DNA from: Tridacna crocea
Taxonomy: Eukaryota; Mollusca; Bivalvia; Cardiida; Cardiidae
Length of the DNA stretch: 64,000 bases
Assembly (NCBI GenBank): GCA_943736015.1
Contig: OX031073.1
Coordinates: 22,161,210 to 22,225,209, forward strand
Direction of reading: 5' to 3'
A program made the translations under genes and the position numbers. Under the pieces are notes generated by a model. That model was not told the origin of the DNA, made no database searches, and saw only the letters and a list, made by a program, of their open reading frames with translations. Positions 42,188 to 54,284 of the stretch are shown here, piece after piece (position 1 is the first letter of the stretch; each line of letters opens with the position of its first letter).

Positions 42188-42199
42188 GTGAGTTTTTGA

Positions 42200-42990
42200 G
42201 GTTGGGATATATAGTGAGCACTATGCATATTTATTTTTCTGTTAGAAAAGGGGGTATGTGATAATGTGATTCAGTTCACATGTGATCGGTTGGAATTAAC
42301 TGAGGATTAAAGGTTGCGGACAACAGCTGGTGAGTGATCATTTACTTCAGCTTTGTTACACCCGATAGTTGATAATTAAAGAATTTTCTTTTGAATGTTA
42401 TATCTATGTAGAAATAATACTCTACTAGGAATTTCAAATGGTATTACAGAAAAGAAAGCTGGTGATAATCATTTTAATTATTGTGGAGACTTTGAAGTAC
42501 ACAGATGAAAAATTTGCACCAGTTCTAGCATTCTAGAATGTTAAGTATCCTCTTTTCTCACCTCCTTCACAAACTACCAAATCCCTCCTAAATCACCTGA
42601 GGTTGTAACATCAGAATTTAAATCGTGTAATGTTGGTTCATGAGACAGACAATGATATGAATTTGAGTAGATACATTCATAGCAGCTTCTAAACCTGCCC
42701 CTTTTATCTACAAGAGACTAATATTGACACACATTTGAAAGTTGTAAGACTGAAACTTCCATGGCCTAAGTTTGGGGTATTACATGTGTTACTTTTTCAC
42801 AGGAAAAGGTATGGAATAAGAGCATGTATTATCAATATGGCCCATCGTGTAGGTGTTGGATTTGTATGTTTTCATTGTCCCATCACTCAGATAGTGAATG
42901 TGTAACATTTTCATGGCCAATGGTTCATTGTAATTTGGACTAGGAAATTAAAGTATTGGATGTGTTTTGCTTTAATGGACAAGTTACTTT
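42200..42990. other. Start of WAC intron 7, nothing recognised
   Basis: A/T-rich, no repeated element and no long frame. Confidence 0.4.
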
Positions 42991-42992
42991 TT

Positions 42993-43732
42993 AGCTCACC
43001 TGAGTATAAAGTGCTCAAGGTGAGCTTTTGTGATCATCCAGCATGCAGCATGTACAGTAATGTCAACTTTTACCTTGTGTATGAACTTTTATGTTATCTA
43101 CCTTTATAATGTCTGGAAGAGTATGAAAATTGGTCATGTGGGGTCAAAATCCAGGCCTCTAGTTCAAATCATAGAAAAACCTTGTGTACACTCTACAGGC
43201 CTTGTTTCAATACAATACTCTGTCAAGTTAATCAAAATGTTTGTCTTGATGACATCTTAAAAGGACTGTGAAATTGAGATACATTGGATCAATAAGTAGG
43301 TCACTTGGTTAAATGTTTAACAAACCTTTTGTGGCTCTACAGGCCACAATTTTCATCCATTACTCATGAAACTTGGTCAGGAAGTTTGTCTTTATGACAT
43401 CTTACACCAGTTTGAAATGGGTCAGGTTTGATGAAAAATTAGGTCATTAGGTCAAATTAAAAAAAAAACAAAAAAACATTGTGTACTCTCTAGAGGCCAC
43501 AATTTCTGTTCAATATTCATGAAATTTTGTAAAAATGCTTGTCTTGATAACATAGATTAATCTGGAAAGAGATTGCATACAAACAAGAGGCCCAATTTTC
43601 AATCCAATAATTATGAAATAATGAAAGCATGTTCGAGTCTTTGTCATAATATCTTGAAAGAGATTTAAAATGGGTCAAGTTTGGTCAAAAGGCTGAGGTG
43701 AGCAACTTAGGGCCATCTTGGCCCTCTTCTCT
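42993..43732 (+). mobile_element. GCTCACC-hairpin array element
   Basis: It begins with the hairpin AGCTCACC..GGTGAGCT (42993-43027) and ends with GGTGAGC..GGGCCATCTTGGCCCTCTT. Four to five diverged ~145-bp units lie between, related to those at 2843-3830 but on the other strand. Confidence 0.8.
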
Positions 43733-43739
43733 AGGGCCC

Positions 43740-44585
43740 AATGGATACAACATATTGGATAAGCTATTTTTTCCATGAACCAAGGATTTAGGCATTGGAT
43801 ATATGCAACTTTTTGATGATAAGAGAGTGGACCAAAAAATCATCAAAATACCACCTAACACCGAAATACTGCTATAATTTTTCATTATCATTTCATCTTT
43901 CTGAAATAGTTTTTGACAATAATTGTGTTTACATTGCTGAAGGACAATTAGTTTAAAGCCTAATGACTTACAGTAAAACAGTACGCTATTAAGCCATTTA
44001 GGCTTGTCATGAAGAGTGTGCACTGGAATAACGAACCCATAAATATCCATCTAAAGGTTTAGTCTCTTGCAGGAAAATGAAATTTAGAATCAAACAAAAC
44101 ATTAAACAAAAGATAAGAGTGACCTGGCAACTTCAAACCTAGTTTTGAAATCAAATGAGATACATTTCACTGCCAGCAACTATCACTTGGACCAACTTTA
44201 TTGACAGATTGTCATCTTTAAAACAATTTTGATACTTTTAATTTTGATACTTTTAAATGATACGATATAAAGGGCTAGGTTCACAAAGGGGCATTTTTGG
44301 CCCTATAAAGAATTCTGGGTAAATGTGTATTAAGTGGAAGTACAATGTCCATATGTTATAAAAAATAAGTCGAAACTGACAGTTTTGTTTTTGTTACCAT
44401 GGCAACCACAGAACCATGATTATGTGAAATAATTAATTTTCTGCTTTATTTCATGAAAATAATTTTTGTTTTATCGCACTATTAAACAATTGCTTAGTAT
44501 CTTTATAAAATATATATCAAATACTTGCTATGTAAAATTCGCGTTGTCATGGTAACGTTATTTATTGTAGTGAAAAAATGCATAT
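43740..44585. other. Intronic or intergenic stretch, nothing recognised
   Basis: A 121-codon - strand frame at 43685-44050 has no recognised motif and overlaps an array end, so it is not called. TTACCATGGCAACCACA at 44394-44410 anticipates the direct repeats that follow. Confidence 0.35.
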
Positions 44586-44589
44586 TAAG

Positions 44590-45075
44590 TATAACTTTAT
44601 GTATGACATGCATACTGATGCCATGAAGAATTGATATGGATATAACTATTTGAGCATTAAGTGAACAACATGTATTTAGTACAATGACCTGTAATATGTT
44701 ACCATGGCAACCACAAAAACAACCCATTTTCAGCACCATTCTGTATAAGAATGATCTTATTTGTTATTGAACATTTTTTTCAAAGGATTACATTTTGAGT
44801 TACAGAAACAAATGTCAGATAACTATATAATTATGTAATATTTATGTTGTCATGGCAACTAAATCTTAACTAGATCTTATTCTAAACATATGAAATGTAG
44901 CACAATCATTTGGATCCATTTGGACCCCCCCCCCAAAAAATCATGTTAGATTGTATCTCTGGCTTGCAAAAAACAAAAAGGGGGAATGACAACACTGTAC
45001 AGTAATACTTTGTCAGATTATTATCAATAATACCCATATATCCATACATTAAAGTGGTATGAATAAGTTGTATAA
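44590..45075. repeat. Direct repeat, unit 1
   Basis: The sequence GCCATGAAGAATTGATATGG through GTTACCATGGCAACCACAAA to ATACTTTGTCAG recurs about 570 bp later. Both units contain short C-runs after CCATTTGGA. Confidence 0.8.
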
Positions 45076-45159
45076 AATATGCCTGTATTATAACACAAAT
45101 CATTTACTTTTTGCGGTCTCTCCAATCGTCCAACTCACGCCAACTGAATAAAAAAGTAA

Positions 45160-45630
45160 CTCACGGTTACTATAAACATGCTTACTATCGCCATGAAGAA
45201 CTGATATGGATATATCTATTTGAGCATTCAGTGAATAACAATAAAAACATATATTTAGTACAGTGACCTGTAATTTGTTACCATGGCAACCACAAAAACA
45301 ACCCATTTTCAGCATCATTCTGTTTAAAAATGATCTTATCTGTTATTGAAGATTTTTCAAAGGATTACATTTTGAGAAACAAAATGTTAGATAACTATGT
45401 AATTATGTAATATTTATGTTGTCATGGTAACTAAATCTAAACTAGATCTTATTCTAAGCATATGAAATGTGGCACAATCATTTGAATCCATTTGGACCCC
45501 CCCAACATGTTACATTGTATCTCTGGCTTGCAACACACAAAATGGGGCAATGACAACTGTACAGTAATACTTTGTCATATTATTATCAATAATATCCCTA
45601 TATCCAATCATTAAAATGGTATGAACAAGC
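45160..45630. repeat. Direct repeat, unit 2
   Basis: It matches 44590-45075 with scattered substitutions; the insert ATAACAATAAAAACAT is specific to this unit. Confidence 0.8.
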
Positions 45631-45663
45631 AATTTCGTTGAAATGATATTCCCCGCCGAAAAA

Positions 45664-46445
45664 GACCTTTTTATCCCGCACCGAAGGCGGAGGGATATAG
45701 TTTTAGCGTTTTCCGTCTGTCCGTCCGTGAGTCCGTCCCGGCAAATATCTCCAATACCATTGGACGAAATTTCATGAAACTTAGTACATGTGTACAATGA
45801 CCCATTCTGCCGAGACACTTTTTTCTTTATTCGATGCAAAATGGCCGACTGGGAACAATTTTAAGTTACACTTAAGTACGCTTTTGATGTTTGGAGTCTT
45901 ATATTCAAAACTATACAAAGTTTTTACATTGAACTTGTCACATCTGTCAACCTCCATTAGGAAATGCAGGAAAAAAGTTTCACCTGCATTTACCGTGCAA
46001 CACCACAGTTATATACCCTTGTTTTTTTTTAATATTAAGGTGTCATGGAAAAGGGGGGCTTCATTTTATATTTCATTCCATTTCTTGTGAAGGCAACTCC
46101 TCCCACATTTCTCGACGGAATAGAATAGAATTTTCACAGAATATTTCTCGTCATGTGACCTATTGCATATTGTCAACAATTTTGATTTGTAGCTGCGCCA
46201 TGAAAAAAGGGGGCTTCATGTTTTATTTCTTTCTGTTTCTTGTGAAAGCAACTCCTCCCATATTTCTTGACAGAATTGAATAGAATTATCACAGAAAGTT
46301 TCTCGTCTTGTGACCTATCGCATATTCTCAAGGTTTTGCGATTTGTAGCTGCATCATGAAAAAAGGGGGCTTCATGTTTTATTTCATTCTATTTCTTGTG
46401 AAGGCAACTCCTCCCACACTTCTTGGCAGAAAAGTAACACATAAG
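45664..46445 (+). mobile_element. Hairpin / CCGT element with three ~160-bp units
   Basis: The hairpin ATCCCGCACCGAAGGCGGAGGGAT (45672-45697, spacer included) is followed by CCGTCTGTCCGTCCGT (45710-45728). Three units repeat GGGGGCTTCAT and AAGGCAACTCCTCCCA at about 46050, 46210 and 46368. Confidence 0.75.
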
Positions 46446-46546
46446 TAATTATCATACCTTACAATTTAGATCTATTTAGGTCACAGACTGTTAGGCAAAA
46501 CACTTAGAATATGCATATTTTTCAAGAATTTGATGTAAAATATGAG

Positions 46547-46774
46547 TTAATCCTTTATCACACAATCCTGATTTTTAGCAACCTCTGGAAGAATCCTTTT
46601 GTAAATATTGTGGGGAAAGGAGATAATACTAGTAAGCAGTATTTTTTTCCTCTAGCAACAATGTTTTATTAACCCTTTAAAGGCAAATTTCTCCTTTTTA
46701 GGACCCTCTTATTTTGCCATTAAAAGCTCTCAATTTGCGCAAATCTAAGATTTTATTGTTTGTTAAGGGGTTAA
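46547..46774 (-). mobile_element. TTAA MITE (family A), diverged
   Basis: TTAATCCTTTATCACACAAT to GTTAAGGGGTTAA; hairpin loosened (ATACTAGTAAGCAGTAT). A TTAACCC at 46672 lies inside it. Confidence 0.75.
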
Positions 46775-46884
46775 AGTGATAATACATTCAAACTTTGAGT
46801 TTGAAAAACACTTTTCCAACATATAAATTGAAGAGTTACATTGAAATGAGTAAAATCAAAACCCTAAGCTCATATTAATAATTT

Positions 46885-46975
46885 TGGACACCTCCTCAGC
46901 AAGAGGCTTTTGAAAACATTGTGGAAAAAAGAGTTGTTGTTCAGAACAACAACTTTCAAACAATACTTTGTAAGA
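46885..46975. mobile_element. Family A-like fragment
   Basis: AAGAGGCTTTTGAAAACATT then a different hairpin GTTGTTGTTC/GAACAACAAC. Confidence 0.45.
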
Positions 46976-47059
46976 AAATTCTTCTTGGATTTATCCCAGT
47001 TTTTCTTGATATTTTAACTTCCTAATTGGAAGAAAATACTGAGTGATAGTTGAAGAAAA

Positions 47060-47143
47060 AATAAAAATAGTCCAGGATGGGATACGATCCTACAACGTCG
47101 CACATGACAGACCGCGCTCATGACCACTGCACTACACGCCCCC
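47060..47143 (-). mobile_element. tRNA-derived SINE head
   Basis: The - strand reads GTGTAGTGCAGTGGTCATGA (box A-like) and GTAGGATCGTATCCC (box B-like, 47080-47093). The acceptor stem cannot close. The body probably continues to about 46990. Confidence 0.65.
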
Positions 47144-47144
47144 T

Positions 47145-48815
47145 TAATAGAGTGGCGTCACAAATTTACCAATCATTGATGAGTACAGATATTCACTAAA
47201 ACAATTTTTCCGTAATTACAAAAATTTATAAACTTTAATAGCGATACAGTTACTTTTAAGACGTATTTTCATTGTACAATAGCGCTTTTATGGACATTAC
47301 ACTTACAATGCCGATCTTGTTCGTCTGCACTTCTGCCTCGAACATAGGCCAAGCTAAATTATCGCGAAATCGCTGTTTTACTAAAGCAATGAAATAACCT
47401 ATTGGTGTCTCCGATTTTTGTTAGTTAAAATTATGCATGTTTACTAACTCAGGGGTCCGTCTGTACCTGGCATTTCTTTCAAAAATTGTCCGTTGTCAAT
47501 GACGCCATCGTTACCTCTTGAAGCGTAACTGATGGTATTTCGGATAGCATAATAATCGGATAAATCTTGATAAATGTCACGTAAAGTTAGCAGCATAGGT
47601 AATTCTTGAATTTTGAAGACACGAAAATATGCACAATCGCATGTTACCGTGTATCTAGTCTACTAATAGTACACCTGTTTATTTCATGACTGATCTGATA
47701 AAACTTCTTCCAAAACACGATGGATTGAACTGTGCCTGGGAACCGCCTGGGAAGAGGCAAGATTTTTATTTTTTTTAACATGAAGCCATTCTGCCGACGA
47801 CATGAAATTTTCAGAAAATACATATGATATCTTTATTAAACCCCTCTGTAAATTTCATGGATGCGGCAGAGTGGCTTCATATTTATTTTTTACTAAAATA
47901 TGGTAAAAATCGGCAAAAACCGCTCAATTTGACCGAACCGTATCATTTTCTTAAGTCATTGCTATGGTAGCGATGGAGTTTTAAGGCAGGATATTTACGT
48001 AATTATAAACATAGTTAGTTCTTTGTTCTAGATAAATGACTTTTAGATAGAAATTCGTAAATTTATTTTTCAGAGTTTACAGGGCCATTTTTGCCCATTC
48101 TTGAACTTAGCCCTTTGAATGCATTTTAGTACCTGCTTTGTTTACTTTTAGGAGCTATTGATACTTAAAACTGTTTAACCCTTATCATACTGAATTTAAG
48201 TTGTTGATGAATTTGTTAACAGACATTGCACTAGGTTAATGTAATTGAATCTACTGATATAGCCCAAGAGAGTGTAGAGCAGTGTTCCCACTAGCTTTTT
48301 ATTTCAAGGGTACAGTTACCCCCTGGGCTGAAAAACTGAGGGTAAGATTTCATATTGGAGGATACAACAATAATGGTTCACAACTATAAGTAAAGCAATC
48401 CATATTGATCATTTGCAGCTTAAGTATCTGTTATATAAAGATATCTTTGTAAATTACTGCTTAAAATTATTAAATAGCTGAAAAGGCAGTCTAAAGTGAA
48501 TGATCGAACAATCTCAAGGGACATTTTGTTGTGTCATGGGTTTTCACGTCTTTTGCATGGATCGATTTTTCATGTCTGTTTAAGTTCTGGATAGGTATAT
48601 CTGCATAATTTGACTTGAATTTGTAAATGAGTATAACAGTTACTTCAAAATCTGTTATTTTGAATGAAATAAGCAAATAATGGATTTTTTGTCCATGAAT
48701 TTCCATATGTGAGGTCTTGCGTGCAACGGATATTTGTTAAGTGAATTTCAGTTCTTTTACAGGATTTACGAAATAATTTGCGTGAGTTGGAACTCTGTTA
48801 GAGCAAAATCAGAAT
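47145..48815. other. Intronic or intergenic stretch, nothing recognised
   Basis: No repeat family from the rest of the window is seen. AGTGTTCCCACTAGC at 48282-48296 resembles a transposon end, but no partner end was found. Confidence 0.35.
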
Positions 48816-48823
48816 GCATGTAT

Positions 48824-49257
48824 GCAGAGTTTTCCCTCGGCTTTCAAAATTGGGGGTCGTTGTGGCCCACTTCCTCATTAATTGAGGGTCATTTCTTCAA
48901 CTGAGGGGATTAGAATAAATGGATCTTTTCGTCATCAAGCAGGATTTACAATGCACCTCAGCTTTAAACTCCATGAAAGAAAAGTCTGTAAATCATTTCT
49001 GATGGAAAGGTCGATTTCCCTTTTTGAAAGAGGAAACGTTCTTGTCTGAATTGCTGCTTGACGTGCGTTGATTGGCAGCTGTACTCTGATACTGAAGGAA
49101 GAAGAGACTTGGATTTATGACGCGTTGTTCAAGTTCATACATGAGTTAGATTTTGGAAAGTTGCATCACTAATGACGCACTGTCATTTATTTTGAGGGTC
49201 ATTTGAATTAGAATCTTGTCTATGACCCAGAATTTGTGTGTCATGGAAAACTCTGCT
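48824..49257. mobile_element. 434-bp hAT-like MITE with 8-bp target duplication
   Basis: Ends GCAGAGTTTTCC and GGAAAACTCTGCT are inverted repeats. Flanks GCATGTAT (48816-48823) and GCATGTGT (49258-49265) are an 8-bp duplication with one change, as hAT elements make. Flanking sequence (CAGAATGCATG and GTGCTGATCTTACTCTACAC) looks like a split GATCAGACTGCAC-hairpin element. Confidence 0.78.
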
Positions 49258-49265
49258 GCATGTGT

Positions 49266-50270
49266 TTGTGCTGATCTTACTCTACACTATCCATAAAATA
49301 CATGTGTAGCCATTAACAGCATAAGGGTTAATGATCAAAGTGAAAAGCTTACAAATGAAACAAGTTGGATAAATATCGCCAAACACCTATAATTGTGGTG
49401 CGACACATCTTGTGCGTTATGATGGATTAGAGACCAACATCATGCAATGTTTGGTTTTGGTCTATTTTGTTGACAAATGTGTGGCATTAGTGTTCTGTTT
49501 TGTTTCCATGTGCTTACCATTAAAGAAGTATTATAATAAAGAATAATCAGGGGTGTACAAATTTTCCATTTTCTTACTTGTCCATGGACTACTTCGACTA
49601 ACTTTCCCACTTGTCGGCAGTTAAAGTTTACTTTTGCAAGTAAATAGAGTAAATCAGTGGTGTATTGAAAATTTAATCTTGGTCTGCAGTCATCTACATG
49701 TACTCCTAAAAACATTGTAGCTACATGTACATGTAAAAAGAGAGGTGCTTGTAACTTTTTTGTACGGGAACCATGTTTAGAGCATCAACTTTCAACCTGA
49801 TGGCCAGTAGAATTACCACTTCACTGTCAGTTATTAGCTTTCACATTTTGTCTTTAAAAAGAGATAAATGTAAAAATGACTGTTTAGAATCATTATTAAA
49901 GTCAAAAAGTCAGTTTGAAATGCCTTTAATTGGGCGATGTCAAACCCACTTTTATTGTGTCAGGGGCTGTGGTCTTTTTTGTAGTGATCTGTGTTCCACA
50001 TCAATTAATTTCTGGAGTGGAATTTCTGCATACTTTGACTTCAATTTGTCAATTGCGATTGCATTTAATTTCAAATCCATAATTTTACATTAAAAATGCA
50101 GATTAATGTCTTTGAAATATTTACAACTTGAACTGTGAGAAAGAGTGACTCGTTTATACTTCACACTCGATACTTATTGTCTAAGCGTATGTAAGAATTT
50201 TGGTCTGAGTTTTGGTCTATCAAATATAATGCAGTGACATTACTTGCTGTGTTGTCTGCTCGTTATTATT
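49266..50270. other. Stretch with no supported gene
   Basis: CAGGGGTGTACAAATTTTCC at 49548-49567 resembles a hAT-type end without a visible partner. The 106-codon + frame at 49773-50093 has no domain I recognise. Confidence 0.35.
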
Positions 50271-50271
50271 T

Positions 50272-51215
50272 TCACCCCCCCCAAAACTCTGTTTGGGGGG
50301 GTATATAGGAGTCAGCTTGTCGGTTGGTCCGTCCGTCCGTCAGTCGGTCTGTAGCTTTTTGTCCGCTCTATTTCTCATAAACTACTGGACGAATTTTATT
50401 CAAACTTCACAGGTAAACTCAGTATCAAGCAGAGATGTGCATATGAAATGTTGGTTATGGTTCATTGATTTTTCACTGAGTAATGGCCCTTTCATGAAAT
50501 TTCTTGTCCGCTCTTTTTCTCATCAACTATTGGACAGATTTGGTTCAAACTACACAAATAGACTCAGTATCAAGCAGAGGTGTGCATATCCTATTTTGGT
50601 TATGGTTTATTTAGGTTTCATGGAGTTATGGCCCTTTGATGATTCTGGACAAATTTCTTTCAAACTTCATGGATAGACTTTGCACTCAGCAAAGATGTGC
50701 ATATCATAAATTGCTCTCAGTTAATTGAATAAAATTTCCAAGAGCTAAGCCCTTTTTTGTCGTTCTCTTTATGATGGTGCCCTTGCTGAATTGATGAAAA
50801 TAAATTATACTTTTGATAGAATACTTTTAACACAGCTGTCCGTCCGTCGGTCTGTAGCTTTTTGTCTGCTCTATTTCTCATAAACTATTGGACAAATTTT
50901 ATTCAAACTTCAGTATCAAGCAGAGATGTGCATATGAAATGTTGGTTATGGTTCATTGATTTTTCACTGAGTTACGGCCCTTTCATGAAATTTCTTGTCT
51001 GCTCTTTTTTTTAAATAAATTATACTTTTGATAGAATACTTTTAACACAGCTTCAAGAAGCCATTGCAGGATATTCATCACCTTTAGTGATAGTTCTGGT
51101 ATAATTGACTCTCCAGTCACTTATTTTGCATTCCTGTGACATTAATCTGTTTTGTGACAAGGAGCTGTTGGGGGGTATGATCACGTTTAGTGATAGCTCT
51201 AGTTCAATTAAATGT
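50272..51215 (+). mobile_element. ATACCCC-hairpin / CCGT-run element, copy 2
   Basis: The hairpin CACCCCCCCAAAA..TTTGGGGGGGTAT (50272-50305) and a GGTCCGTCCGTCCGTC run lead into units with GAGCGGAC reverse complements. A second, shorter unit begins near 50836 with CCGTCCGTCGGTCTGTAGC. About 400 bp matches 4261-4660 inverted. Confidence 0.75.
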
Positions 51216-51491
51216 TTGAACTGTGTGAAATCTGCGCGTTATTATTCAATTAAATGTGTGAACTATGTGTGAAATACATACATAAAAAGGAAGAAGGCTG
51301 AGATTTTATCAAGAACAGAGCTTAGGTGATATCCGCAGACTACAGAAACATTTTACAAAAAACATAACAGTATCCTGTTGGTACCAGATCATCCTATTGG
51401 TGCCAATGAAAGGCAGCAAATCCGCTCTCTTGCATCATATTCTATATCTCTCTGTCCTATTTGTGCTTTCCAAGGCCTTCGAACCACCAGG

Positions 51492-51652
51492 GTCCGTATT
51501 CGCCAACCATTCTCTAGAACGTTCCAAGTCTTATTCTCCAAAATTTTCTGACAGTGAAAGTAACAGAACATTTGATTGGCTAAACCATAAATGACGAAAT
51601 TCTGAAGAATAAGACTAAGAATGGTCTTGAGAATGGTTTGTGAATACGGACT
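51492..51652. repeat. Foldback with GTCCGTATTC ends
   Basis: GTCCGTATTC..AACCATTCT at the left and AGAATGG..GAATACGGAC at the right, with GATTGGCTAAACCAT in the centre. A related copy lies at 35190-35335. Confidence 0.75.
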
Positions 51653-52421
51653 CAGATTTGATGCTGAATTTGTCCATCCATGCAGTAAAAACTGCTTCGC
51701 AACTATTACACCAGGCATCATATTTACTATGACTCTGCATATTTGCTATTGATACTGCCAATACTAGATAGCACATTTTTCTATAGCAGTTGCCTCAAGT
51801 GAGAGGCCTCCCACGGGTAAAATAGTTTGTACATGTAATGTAGTGAATATTTCTATATAGTACAGAAGTGGATTATGCAAAAGTTTGAATAAATAGGGCA
51901 CTTGAGGATCTTCATTAAAATATGGTAAATATGACATTATCTTATTATTTATGGCTCTGAAATTCACTGCTCCGTGGACAAACACTCTAGAAAAATCTAT
52001 GTGTCTGCCAGCAAAAAGTCCCGAGTGGACAAATTAAGCATAGGAATTCTGTATTCTTTGTTAGCTTCTGGTTTGAAGATTTTTTTTGCAGATTCATTCT
52101 GTGACATAGAAAGTTACGGTTTATAATTTCAAAAGTTTACAGTTCATATTGATTTCAAGAGTTTAATTAACATCTGGTACATACTGTATAATATGCTCAA
52201 CTATAAGACACCTTCGCTCCCCAACTTTGTGATTCAAAATCAGGGATTTTATTGATGACCTGTAAGACGCATGTACTGTAGACTTTAGACTAACCATTAA
52301 AATGCTAAAATTGTGATTATGCAGCTGGAAATACATGTAATTATGCCACACAGATATAACACACTATTGTCAAAATCATTCCAAAAATGAATCATCTGTA
52401 TCTTAGCTGATCGTACCCCAA

Positions 52422-52650
52422 TTAACCCTTTCCCAAACAATCCCTAGTTTTTACGGGTCTGGAATAGTAGCCTTTTGAAAACATTGTGGGAAAAGGAGAA
52501 AATGCTGGTAACCAGCATTTTCTCCTTTTCCCACAATGTGTTCTACCCTATCATAGACAGAAATCATCTTTTCAGCAAGAGTTGAGTTGTCGTCTGCAAA
52601 TGTTTTCAATTTGGTCCAGTCCCAAAGTTTGTCATTTGGGAAAGGGTTAA
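52422..52650 (-). mobile_element. TTAA hairpin MITE (family A), 229 bp
   Basis: TTAACCCTTTCCCAAACAAT to GGGAAAGGGTTAA; intact hairpin. Confidence 0.92.
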
Positions 52651-52723
52651 AGTCTAATTTCATTTTAAAATGGAAAAAAGCAACCTAAAAGAGTGAAATC
52701 CATACACCAAACCACTCATTTTT

Positions 52724-53797
52724 AGCTCACCTGAGCATGAAGTGCTCATGGTGAGCTTTTGTGATCATGCTGTGTCTGGCTTGCGTTGTGCGTCATCCAT
52801 CACCATGCGTCACCATGTTGGGTCAAAAACTAGATCACTAGGTCAAATCTTAGAAAAACCTTGTGTATGCTCTAGAGGCCACATTTTCAGTCCAACACTC
52901 TTGAAAGTTGGTCAGAATGTTTGTCTTGGTGATATCACACACAAGTTTGAAAGTGGGTCATGTCAGGTCAAAAACTAGGTCGCCAGGTCAAATCTTAGAA
53001 AAGCCTTGTGTACGCTCTAGAGGCCACATTAACAATCCGAAACTCATGAAAGTTTTTCAGAATGTTTGTCTTGATATCTCAGACGAGTCTGAAAGTACTT
53101 AATGTAGAATCAAAAACTAGATCAATTGGTCAAATCCTATAAAAACCTTGTGTACACTCTAGAAGCCACATTTATAGTCTGATACTCTTCAGACTTGGTC
53201 AGAATCTTTGTTTTGGTGATATCTCAAAAGTGTTAAATAATGGGTAATGTTGGTTCAAAAACTAGATCACTTGGTCAAATCTTAGAAAAACCTTTTGTAC
53301 ATTCTAGAGACCACATTTTCTGTCAAACACTCATGAAACATTGTCAGAATGTGTTTCTCAGTAATTTCTCATAAGTGTTAGATAATGGGTAATGTCTAAT
53401 AAAAAACCAGGTCACTAGGTCAGATCTTAGAAAAACCTTGTGTATGCTCTAGAGGCCACAATTTTAATCCAAAACCCTCTTGAAAATTGGTCAGAATGTT
53501 TGTTTTGATAATCCAGTATCTTGAAAGAGTTAGAAAATTGGTAATGTCCCAAAGTAGGTCACTAGGTCAACTGTTCGAAACCTTTTTTACCTCTTGAGGC
53601 CTCATTTTAAATGCAATACTATTGATACTTGGTCAGAATGTTTGTCGTGCACGAGTATGCAAGTGGGTCATTGTGGGCCAATAACTTGAAAATATTTATA
53701 GAATATTTGTCATATCTCAAAAGAGATTGAAAAAGGGTCATGTTTGGTCAAAAGACTCAGGTGAGGGATTTCAGAGCCACCATGGCCCTCTTATTTT
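52724..53797 (+). mobile_element. GCTCACC-hairpin array element
   Basis: The starting hairpin is at 52724-52757 and the end is CAGGTGAGG..CCACCATGGCCCTCTTAT. Seven units include CTAGGTCAAATCTTAGAAAA and CTCTAGAGGCCACATTT. Confidence 0.85.
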
Positions 53798-53939
53798 TGT
53801 TAACATAATCCTTTTAGGGAAATTAGGCCTTTGACGGTTTGCTCACACTTTTAATTGTCAATGGGTATACTTTGCCGACAGGAAGAATTAAATCAAAGAA
53901 CCAAAGTACTCAAGTGTATTACCCTCAGTACAATGTACT

Positions 53940-54135
53940 TTAACCCTTTACCACACAATCCCGACTTTTTAGGACCCTGAGGTAGAAGCCTTTTGAAAGC
54001 AATTTTGGGAGAGATTTTCCTTTTCCCACAATGTTTTCTAGCAAATTTTAACTTTTCAGCCACATTTATTTTGTCGTCTGCAAATGCTTTCTATTTGAAC
54101 CAGTCTATGAAAGTCTATGTTTGGTAAAGAGTTAA
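53940..54135 (-). mobile_element. TTAA MITE (family A) with deleted hairpin arm
   Basis: TTAACCCTTTACCACACAAT to GGTAAAGAGTTAA; only TTTTCCTTTTCCCACAATG of the palindrome remains. Confidence 0.85.
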
Positions 54136-54275
54136 TTCTTTACCAAAGAAAAAAGAATGGACTTGTGCAAATCAAAAGGATTTGAAACTTAACATAGTAC
54201 TGACTTAAAACAGAATTTTGTTTCAACAGCATTTTTGCCATTTTCCAGAATGTTTTTTTTTTTTTTAAAAAGTCT
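54132..54275 (+). mobile_element. Family A, decayed, sharing a TTAA
   Basis: TTAATTCTTTACCAAAGAA start; hairpin lost; ends in a T-run at 54254-54266. Confidence 0.6.
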
Positions 54276-54284
54276 TGGTATTTC

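Noticed and set aside
47080..47143. Functional tRNA gene
   Set aside because: Boxes A and B are present but the acceptor stem cannot form.
49773..50093. 106-codon frame with several Cys
   Set aside because: Cys spacing does not match a known zinc-binding pattern; no splice context and no WAC similarity.
50293..50676. 127-codon frame
   Set aside because: It lies entirely in the hairpin/CCGT element and has a counterpart in the inverted copy at 4212-4559.
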